Source: Dromiciops gliroides (Eukaryota > Chordata > Mammalia > Microbiotheria > Microbiotheriidae). Taken from it: DNA of 64,000 nucleotides. Below, one piece after another: positions 55,836-64,000 of the stretch. The stretch covers positions 83,330,882 to 83,394,881 of the forward strand of contig NC_057864.1 in NCBI RefSeq assembly GCF_019393635.1, in the 5' to 3' direction. A program made the position numbers and the translations under genes. Every line of letters begins with the position of its first letter. Within the stretch, counting starts at the first letter, position 1. Below the pieces are notes generated by a model. It saw only the letters and a program-made list of their open reading frames with translations, ran no database searches and was not told where the DNA came from.

Positions 55836-57050
55836 ATTTTCAAATGGATTTTTTTAACTTTCTAAGTACCCCCTTTCTAACTTTAGCTTGGCTAATCAGA
55901 CAAGCAGGGGAAAAAGTCATGTTGACCCTTGGTCAGTTTGAATTTAATGAATGTTATTTTTTTTTTGGCATGCAGAGAATTGGGGAACCAGTTAAAAAAT
56001 GTTGTGTACCCCAAACTCTATCAATATAAACTCTTACTTTTAACAAGCTTTTCCTTCTACAGGTAAAGCATTTCTCCACTAAGAGCACATGGCTCTGGTT
56101 TCTGGCCTACCTTAACCTCCCCAACCCCTTCTGTACTTAACTCTTTTTCCTTCAAGCCATTTGTGTTTTTTTTTTTGTTGTTGTTTTTGAAAGGCATTGA
56201 AAAGGCCTGGAATTTACCACATACTTAAATTTCCTCCTGAAAACAAAAGAGTACTTAAAAAACCTTTTGATATTTTGTTTTCTTTTTAACTCAATTTTGT
56301 AAACTGAATGAATTTCAAAGACATTTTGAGTATATACCATTAAACTCTGATAACTTCAAGAATCTATTACCTTGATTGGACTAAGGATATAGGTGAGGCC
56401 ATTGGGCCTCAGAAGGTGAAGCTATCACAATTTTTTTTAAAGAACCACGGGTTTAATGAGCCTGTTTATAGGATTATGTTAAAAAAACAAACAAACAAAT
56501 AAAACAAACAAAAAAACACCAAAGGGTTATTGAACCCTATTGCTTGGTTTGTAAAGCAATCAATGAACATATTGAGTCTTGCTGATTGAGGTTTTATTTA
56601 TTTTTGATAAATTATCACTTCAATTATCTGTTATTGTCATACTAGACAGAGAATTCATGTACAAGATGATATGGTTTACTTGCTCAAAGAAGATTATGTA
56701 ATAATGTCGAATATTGTCAGCCATTTATATTTATATGTCATTGTGACTATGCATACTCTGGGTATGGTTTGGAATTATTGTATATATTACAAGTATATCC
56801 TCAGTTATGCAGCATAACACACATTTTTGCCATCATATTGTCTTTGGTGAAATTAATATGAAACTTATGAATTATGGAAACTTACCATTTCAGAGACTAA
56901 TTGCTCTTACAATGAGCTTGAAAAGCCCTGGAGAGAATATATGTATGGCAGGAGGAGAGACAGGTACATGTGAGATGCCCTGATGAAGGCGGAGAGAGCA
57001 GCCAAATGCAATCAGGAAGTCCATAGTTTGCTTATGATAGTGCCTATGTA
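55836..57050 (+). other. Internal region of the older ERV (right part)
   Basis: Resumes the ERV after the HAL1-like insertion: 'attttcaaatggattttttta', 'cttggctaatcagacaagcagggg' and 'aaagtcatgttgaccctt' parallel 44205-44300 of the young ERV. 'gaattatggaaacttaccatttcag' parallels 45793. No gag/pol/env motifs and only short frames. A 3' LTR was not found in the window. Confidence 0.7.
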
Positions 57051-57230
57051 GGGGGCAGCTAGGTGGCACAGTGGATAAAGCACCAGCCCTGGATTCAAGA
57101 GGACCTGAGTTCAAATCTGGCCTCATACACTTGACACTAGCTGTGTGACCCTGGGCAAGTCACTTAACCCTCATTGCCTGCAAAAGGGAAAAAAAAAAAA
57201 CAAAGAAAAAAAAACGATAGTGCCTATGTA
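57036..57230 (+). mobile_element. tRNA-derived SINE, 15-bp TSD
   Basis: TSD GATAGTGCCTATGTA at 57036-57050 and 57216-57230; element 57051-57215 with an A-rich tail. Well preserved. Confidence 0.95.
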
Positions 57231-57624
57231 GACCACAGTTGCTGGTCATAATCCAGTTTGTTCCTCTCTCCCTCCAAAAATGTCCTGAGCCAAGGCTCAG
57301 AAGAAGCCTCTGGTGCTGAAGATTCTGAGGAACTGGAAGCACTGTCTATTCCTGGATGGGTCCAGACTGCATGCTGAGCTCCACTCTCAGCCTGATCAGC
57401 AGCTGATCTCAATTGCTGCCTTTGGCTGGAAAATGGTCTCACTCTGTTCTTATGTGTGTTAGGTTGTTCTGCGGTTTTTTTGTTATTGTTGTTTGTTTAT
57501 TTGTTTTTGTTTTTGTTTGTTTTTGCTTTTTTTAAAAAATAGCATTATTTAGGAGTGAGTGGATGGGTTTATCTGCAGCTTGTGGGAGTCACAGCCTCTC
57601 CTCTGCTATTTGGCTCTGCCCCCC
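57231..57624 (-). repeat. Antisense L1/HAL1 5' UTR fragment
   Basis: Reverse complement of the element 5' end: 'agccaaatagcagaggagaggctgtgactcccacaagc' (from 57622 leftward) parallels 52568-52610. Further blocks parallel 52680-52850 ('gagtgagac', 'ctgatca', 'cagc.tctg.aggc'). The T-rich patch near 57475-57535 is an expansion. No ORF1 follows, so only the 5' UTR is present. Confidence 0.8.
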
Positions 57625-57842
57625 TGCCTACCTCATATTTTATGGGAAAAAAATGAGACCATTCACTGTGAGCTCCTTCTTTTGCTCTCTTCTACATTGC
57701 ATCTATTCAGGTGCTTTCTTCCACTATCTCTTCCTTTATTCCTGTTTCAAATGAAGAGGTGGCCTTACTCCTTAACACTACCAACCCTTCTACCTTAACA
57801 AGTGATATTATTCCATCCCATCTATTCCAACAGATTGTCTCT

Positions 57843-58003
57843 CTGTCATCCCATTTTTTTTTGAGGAAGTTGGGGTTAAGTGACTTGCCCAGGGTCACAC
57901 AGCTAGTAAGTGTTAAGTGTCTGAGACCAGATGTGAACTCAGGTCCTCCTGAATCCAGGGCTTTATCCACTGAGTCACCTAGATGCCCCTGTCATCCGAT
58001 TTT
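57843..58003 (-). mobile_element. tRNA-derived SINE in the L2, antisense, 15-bp TSD
   Basis: Flanks CTGTCATCCCATTTT (57843-57857) and CTGTCATCCGATTTT (57989-58003), one mismatch. The SINE (57858-57988) has a small internal deletion before 'ctttatccac'. Confidence 0.93.
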
Positions 58004-58465
58004 ATCATTTATCTTCAATCTCTCTTTATCTACTGGCTTCTTTCCTACTCCTTACAAACATTTCCGTGTCTTTCCCATCCTCAACAACCCCTAACTTCAT
58101 CCTTCCACCCCTGCTAATTAACCACATACGTTTCTTCTGTCCTTTATGACCAAAATCTTCTTAAAGACCATCTACAATAGGTGTATCAGCTTTCTTTCCT
58201 CTCACTCACTTCTTAACCCTTTATAATTTTGCTCCTAACATCATTCTACTGATACTACTCACTCTGAAGGTTTTGTGATTTCTTAATTGTCAAATCCAGT
58301 GGCCTTTTCTTAATCTTCATTCTTCTTGACATCTCGACAGCCTTTGAAACTGTAGATTGTCCCTTTCATCTTGATCTCCTTTTCTTTCTAGGTGTTTTTT
58401 TAAATAACACTCAGTTCTCTTCCTATCAGACTACTTCTCAGTCTTATTTCCAGTTAGGATCCTCA

Positions 58466-59067
58466 TGCTAAGACCACCTATTTTATTTTAGCTCCTCTCT
58501 ATTAGCTCATGCCCTGTTTTCTAGGGCTAAGGCCTAGAAAGCAAGCTGTACCTGAGCTTGGCATAACAACTATCCATTCTACTCTAGATGAATTCTGCTG
58601 CAGCAAAATCCCAGAATTTTTTCAAAACTGGCCCAGATATTCGCTGAGCTCAGAGAAGCACCTGTAGGTCTTCTGGTTACGAAGCGCTGCTGTAAATCAA
58701 ACATTGTTGCTGTTACTCCCTCATTGCAGCTGATACATCTCACTGTGTATTTCTTTGTCTAACCACTGCTATATGTATCAAGGCTTGGCCTTGCTATAGT
58801 GGGTCTCCTTGATATTATAGCAGAACCTAGCATGGGTGTGTAGTTTCCCTCCTCCAATGGAATAAAAAATGCTTTTTATTTGTAAACACTCTTAGCTCTT
58901 TTTTCCCCAGAAATGACAGTTGGAGTATTACCTCTGTGAGCTCTTTGGTATTTTTCATATTTAGGAACAGTTGCATAACGTCTGGGACTCTTTGGTCATC
59001 TTTTTTTCAGGGATTGACACATCGAATTCATAGCCTTGTGGGACATACCTTGGCCATGTGGCAGACA
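58466..59067. other. Unidentified insertion in the L2, possibly an LTR
   Basis: The L2 match stops at 'ttaggatcctcat' and resumes near 'tttcatagggatctgtcctaag'. The intervening 600 bp contain CpG-bearing 'ttctggttacgaagcgctgc' and a polyadenylation-like 'ggaataaaaaatgctttttatttg', which fits an LTR, but I found no TSD and cannot name a family. Confidence 0.35.
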
Positions 59068-59639
59068 TAATGTTGTTTCATAGGGATCTGTCCTAAGCCC
59101 TTTGCATGTATCCCTATGTCCTACTTCACTTTATGTTGTCATAAATTTCCATGGATTAAATTACTATTTCTATGCTTGTAAGTCTCAAATCTACCCATAC
59201 AGTTTGAACCTCTCTGCTGTCCTCCAGTCTCACATCTCCAATTGCCTTTCAGATATCTCAAACTAAATGTCCAGTATATGTCTTAAAACTCAACATATCT
59301 AAAAGTGAATTCATTATCCCTATAAACCCTCCCCACTCTAATATTTTCTTTTATGTCAAGAGCAATACCAGCCACCTAACTGAGGTGCTATCTTGGACTA
59401 TTTACTACCTCTCAGTCACATATCCAATTTGTTGCCAAGGTTTTGATTTCACATTTGCAACATCTTTCACTTATGTTCTTTTATCACTGCTATTGATTCT
59501 ACCAGCCTGATGAAGGTCTTTATCATTACTTCACACCTGTACTACTGCAATAGTCTGCTGGTGGGTCTACTTGTCTCAAGTCTCTTTCCTCTCCAGTTTA
59601 TCCTCCATGTAATTGCCAAAGTGATTTTCCTAAACTCTC

Positions 59640-59880
59640 ATTATATGCTAGGCACTGTAGGAAGCAGTGTACAGGTATCAACTCATTTGATTCTGAAAAT
59701 AACCTTGGGAAATAGGTATTATTATTATTATGCCTTTTTTGTAATTAAGGTAACTGCAGAATGCAATAAAAACTTGCTCATAACTACACAGCTAAGATCT
59801 GAGGTTAGATTTGAATTCTGGTCCTCTTGACTACAGGCCCAACACTCTATTCACTCCTCTGCCTAGCTGTCTTTGCCAAT
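59640..59880 (-). repeat. MIR/THER1 core-SINE, antisense
   Basis: 'attatatgctaggcactgtagg', 'caactcatttgattctgaaaataaccttgggaaataggtattattattatt', 'ctcataactacacagcta', 'gatttgaattctggtcc'. Follows directly on the L2. Confidence 0.82.
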
Positions 59881-59904
59881 TAATATTTATACCTATTAGA
59901 AGCT

Positions 59905-60035
59905 AATTGCTGCAATGGATATTGCAGCAGCCCTGGAGGCAGGAGGATCTGAGTTCAAATCTGGCCTCAGACACTTGACACTTCCTAGCTGTGTGACCCT
60001 GAGCAAGTCACTTAAACCCCATTGCCCTACATAAA
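59905..60035 (+). repeat. SINE, sense, 5' end degenerate
   Basis: 'gcagccctggaggcaggaggatctgagttcaaatctggcctcagacacttgacacttcctagctgtgtgaccctgagcaagtcactt' matches the family; the head is replaced by 'aatggatattgcag'. Confidence 0.85.
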
Positions 60036-60436
60036 TAAATAGGTATTAAATATTATTTCATTTACCAGGATAATATAATAATAAAATTACATTTGAGAAA
60101 AAAGTCCCCCCTGAGATAAAACTATCATCTGTTTATTTTCTATAGTTATTTTATTATCAATCAATTCAGTGAATCATTCTAAAATTATTTTAAAATGAAT
60201 TAATGTATCAAATTTTATCCCACATCTACCACATGTTAAATCCAAGATAATCTATTTTTAATGGCCAAAGACACTTTAACATGAGAATTTGAAAAAAGGG
60301 CAGAAGTAAAATATTCAGTTGCATAATTTAACTTGTTATGATTTGTTTTTTTATTTATGCACATGAACTAATGCTTTTTTTGTATTATGAGTGTAGTATT
60401 AAAAAAAGGAAAATTATATAAGGAATTCCTAAGCAA

Positions 60437-60631
60437 GTATTTTTGCTGGGCAATGAGGGTTAAGTAACTTGCCCAGGGTCACAATGCTAGTAAGTGTCAA
60501 TTGCCAGAAGCAGGATTTATACTTACATCCTCCTGAATCCTGGGCTGGTGCTTTATCCCCTGTACCACCTAGCTGCCCCACTAATCAAGACTCAGGTCCT
60601 CCTGAATCTAGGGCTGGTGCTTTATCCACTT
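60437..60631 (-). mobile_element. SINE, antisense, followed by a partial second copy
   Basis: Full body 60437-60580. Then after 'actaatcaa' a second partial unit, 'gactcaggtcctcctgaatctagggctggtgctttatccactt' (60588-60631), repeats the middle of the SINE. Confidence 0.85.
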
Positions 60632-60769
60632 CACACATAGGAATAAGAGGACTTTTCAATGTGTTTATTATAAATCTTAAGTGACAAATGAAAAAAAACT
60701 TTAAAAATATCTTTTTGAAGAAGAGTAAGTTATAGCAAATTTTATTTCTAGGTCTTTTCACAGAACTGA

Positions 60770-60880
60770 CCAGTTGCTTTACTGTGTGACTGGTTAGCGG
60801 ATTACTCTGTGATTCTGTTTGTACATCTATGAAATAATGGGTTTAGGCCATATGACCTCTACTGACTCTCTTAGCACTAG
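60770..60880 (+). repeat. MIR/THER1 fragment
   Basis: 'tgtgtgactggttagcggatt...ctgtttgtacatctatgaaataatgggtttaggccatatgacctct' follows the core-SINE order. Confidence 0.6.
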
Positions 60881-61032
60881 AACTCAAGTCAACCCATTGT
60901 ATTAACATTACATATATACAATTCATTGGAATAATAAATAACTACTATTTTTCATGGCTAGGATTTGGAATAATTTGTAATATTCTTAACACTCTTAAAT
61001 TAGTCTCTCAAAGTCTGTGTTGTTTTTTTTTT

Positions 61033-61216
61033 AATTATTATAGGGGCAGCTATGTGGCACAGTAGACAAAGCACCAGCCCTGGATTCATGTGGACCTGAG
61101 TTCAAATCCGGCCTCAAACACTTGACACTTACTAGGTGTGTCACCCTGGGCAAGTCACTTAACCCTCATTGCCCTACACCACCCCCAAAAGAAAAAGGAA
61201 TAAAAAATTATTATAG
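61033..61216 (+). mobile_element. tRNA-derived SINE, 11-bp TSD
   Basis: TSD AATTATTATAG at 61033-61043 and 61206-61216; element 61044-61205. Confidence 0.95.
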
Positions 61217-61806
61217 AAATTCACATATTTTATATACAAATCTGAATATCTCACCCTGCATCCTTCATAATTAAAATAAACTTATTAGAAAGTTAAAATG
61301 AATACAATTGTAAGCGTACTATTGTGTTAATAGTAAAAGAACTACCTAACTCCAAATAACTAGGCTAGTTTGTGGTTATTTATCTGAAACACAATTTGAT
61401 AAGCTTATGTTATATGTAAAAAGTATCAGGAAACACTTTGTTACAAAAGATTTTGAATTTTGTCCTCTCTCCCAATAGGCATTTGTCCTTTTCTTCTTAT
61501 GAAACACATTCTATAAGAACATATATGAAACCAAGAAAAACAAACACAAATACCCAGAGACAACAACTGACTGAAAAGGAAGAGAAGAGCTGGGGTGGGG
61601 AACCATTGTTGGCTCCCCACTCAAATATAAAGTACTTTTTTTTAATCTTTGTTTTTAAAAATTCACTTTAGTTCGAAAATATCTCTATATATCTATTTTC
61701 TGATAAACCACATTTCTAGTTCATCATGTTTCATACACCAGAGATTTGTGATTTAAAGCTAGATCAATTGATCCATCCATCCATCTATCTATTTTTCTCA
61801 CAACTG

Positions 61807-61849
<43 letters not shown>

Positions 61850-62989
61850 ATTGCATGTAGATTTATATATGTATGTGTGAATGAATGAATGAATATATGT
61901 ATATATGCATGTATGCACACGTGTATAAAATCTTAAGTTTATGGTCCACTGTCAAAATGATGTAAAGCTAACTTGAGTTCACGTTCAGTCTGTAAAACAA
62001 AAGACAAACTATTGCAGTATTAGAAGCTGAGAAAAAGAATACCTATACAATATTCAAGCTTTAAGGTCAGAGTTCTTTGTTGGTTTTATACAATCAACTT
62101 GCTTCTCCCTTTATTGTTATTTTTTTTTCCTCTTGGCCTAACTAAAATGGCCATATCATGTTGGATAAATTCACCTTACTTATACCTTAGAATATAACAG
62201 AAGTGAAAATATCACTTATTAATTATAAATGAGATTCCATTTGACCCTAATGGAACAAAAAAAGTAATTTAGTCCAAATCAAATGAGCTAGAAAGGAAAA
62301 GAAACCAAAACAACCACAACAAAAACAAACAAACAAAAACCCAGTCCCTGAACAAGCCACCATGTTAATGCTCTCTCGGCTGTCAAACTGAGGTCAGAAT
62401 AGCAGTTTTTCATGCAGTGCTTGCTATATAGAAGCCCATACAAAATAGTTTAACTGTTTCATAAACCTGAAATCATATTCTCTCAATCATAGTTTGCCGC
62501 TCTTCCTTCTTAGCATATTGTGTCTACTATCCTATACCTCCAACCTAAGAAAAAGAAGTTTCAAAGTCTATATTTAATACTACCTTTCTTAATTAATAAT
62601 TGTAAAATGATACAAGACCAAATTCAAATGCAAATTGTTGCACCTTTGAAGAATAGCTATATCATTAATCTGTAATCAGCCACTGACATATTCATTTGTT
62701 CAAGAGACCAGCTGTTGGTAGAGTAATTTTCATGAAATTAAGAAATCAATGTTATAACCATATGTACCCTTTAATTTGATGCAATGGGGAATTAGTAATA
62801 AAACTAGAGTAAAGGACTGAATAAAAAGATGACATTCATATAACCTTAACCCTTTCCATATATAATCCTTATAGAATAAGATGTGATTTTTAAAATCTTC
62901 TAATGCATATCATTACAGAGCTGCTCTGTTACATACTCTTATCTTATTTCTATATTGTCAAAAGGAATGACATTTAATTTTTTTAACCA
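61217..62989. other. No gene; microsatellites at 61783-61925
   Basis: (ATCC)n/(ATCT)n at 61770-61793, (TA)n then (TG)n at 61806-61848, and (GAAT)n at 61879-61892. The rest is AT-rich and non-coding. Confidence 0.6.
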
Positions 62990-63190
62990 AGTGCAAAGTA
63001 GCTGGCAGAGTGAATGGAGTGCTTCACTTAAAGTCAGGAAATTGCAAATTTGAACTCCATGCTAGGCACTAGCTGTGTGATCCTTGGTAAACCATTAAAC
63101 TTCTTTGGGCTTTTCATCAGTGAATAAGAAAGTTGTACTTGATGGCTCCTAAAGTCCTTGTCAGCCCCAAATGTGTGATTTTATATGCAG
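62990..63190 (+). repeat. MIR/THER1 core-SINE
   Basis: 'ggagtgcttcacttaaagtcaggaaa', 'ctagctgtgtgatccttggtaaaccattaaacttctttggg', 'taagaaagttgtacttgatggctcctaaagtccttgtcagcccc'. Non-coding. Confidence 0.75.
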
Positions 63191-64000
63191 AGAGACAAAT
63201 ACTGATAAAAATCACTTTCTGGTGTGATAAAATAGGAATATTTTGTGAAATTCTGGCTCTTACAAAATAATTCACAGTAAGTTGTCAAAAAGTAAAATGG
63301 GCTGCCACCAGAGATAGTGAGTACCATATTGTGGAATTTATTCACTAAAAGATAGATTATCAGTTCTCACATGCATTATAAAATTCATTGTTTTTCGGGC
63401 ATGTATTGGTTTAACTGATTCCCCAGTATTTTCTAAGCATGAAATGCTATAATTCTCATTTTCTTTTTATGAAAATAAAATTATATCATACCATCATAAT
63501 GGCATATCATTTCCTCCTAAAATATATTTATTGCCAATGATTTTATCCTATGTAAATTATTTCTTTTAATTTATTGGAAGAGATATCTATTCCCCAAATT
63601 TTGTGAGTGATATATATGCAGATACTTAGTGTCTGGAGTTATCTCCAAATTCATTTAAAATATCTTTTAAAATATTATCATCATGAAATTTAAATAATTT
63701 GATTTTGCACCAATTAAACAGAAGACTTTCAGTAAACTTAATGAAGAACAATGACATGAATAATAATATACTGTCATTGGATGTTAAGGAAAGTTATCAA
63801 TTCTCAGTTCCTCATATTAAAGCAGAATATGCAGACATATCCAAGGAAATTTATTCATTCATTTTACTAAAATCAAAAGGATGGAGCAAATGACTTTAAG
63901 GTATCATACAATTCTATGATTCTCATGTTTAGCTGCATATATTATTTTAGAGTAAATGGAAGAAGTATCTGCCTCTGTGTGTAAATGTGTGTGTGTGTGT
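63191..64000. other. No feature recognised; (GT)n begins at the window end
   Basis: AT-rich, non-coding. A GT run starts at 63985 and is cut by the window edge. Confidence 0.55.

Larger units (their letters stand above)
57625..59645 (+). repeat. L2 (CR1-group) LINE, coding remnant, with two insertions
   Basis: Long diverged match to L2 reverse-transcriptase coding DNA: 'tcccatcctcaacaacccctaac', 'aaatccagtggccttttcttaatcttcattcttcttgacatctcgacagcctttg', and later 'ctccagtctcacatctccaattgcctttcagatatctcaaact', 'cacctgtactactgcaatagtctgctggtggg'. Frame broken throughout. Confidence 0.78.

Overview
The window is mammalian, and almost certainly marsupial, non-genic DNA. It carries dozens of tRNA-derived SINEs with the head 'ggggcagctaggtggcac' (the WSINE/SINE1 style of marsupials), L1 elements with the 'GGGGGCGGAGCCAAGATGGCGG' 5' end, CR1-group L2 remnants, MIR/THER1-type core-SINEs and several LTR families. 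The SINE style suggests an Australian marsupial such as a dasyurid, but that is inference. I found no exon of a host protein-coding gene, no functional RNA gene and nothing prokaryotic. The only host-gene-derived sequence is a processed pseudogene of ribosomal protein S24, whose 3' part is present twice.

Layout. 1-24 kb: AT-rich DNA with old L2, MIR and L1 remnants, several SINEs with clear target-site duplications (TSDs) and four solo LTRs (10.0, 11.4, 13.1 and 16.4 kb), each with a 4-6 bp TSD. 25.0-30.3 kb: one old full-length L1 on the minus strand (18-bp TSD), holding a solo LTR, a SINE and a large in-frame internal deletion. 30.3-32.1 kb: the 3' half of an L2. 32.3-38.9 kb: a young full-length plus-strand L1 with an 11-bp TSD, inserted into an older SINE; ORF1 and ORF2 are each broken only by one extra A in an A-run. 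39-43 kb: older repeats and an L1 fragment hosting the RPS24 pseudogene. 43.7-47.4 kb: a young non-autonomous endogenous retrovirus (ERV) with LTRs 0.6% apart, flanked by a perfect 460-bp direct repeat of host DNA. 50-57 kb: an older relative of that ERV, with an antisense L1 inside its LTR and a HAL1-like element (5' UTR, intact ORF1, nearly all of ORF2 deleted) inside its leader. 57-64 kb: an L2 copy and assorted SINE/MIR fragments.

The most interesting signals are: (1) two antisense SINE segments inside the HAL1-like element with dense, strand-specific A-to-G changes, as expected from RNA adenosine editing fixed by retrotransposition; (2) the 460-bp flank duplication around the young ERV with a trimmed 3' LTR and an ACT microhomology; (3) the nearly intact L1; (4) a HAL1-like ORF1 protein that opens with a PCNA-binding-like motif, followed by a 60-codon mini-ORF2. 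Element boundaries given without TSDs are approximate, and family names come from pattern recognition, not a database search.
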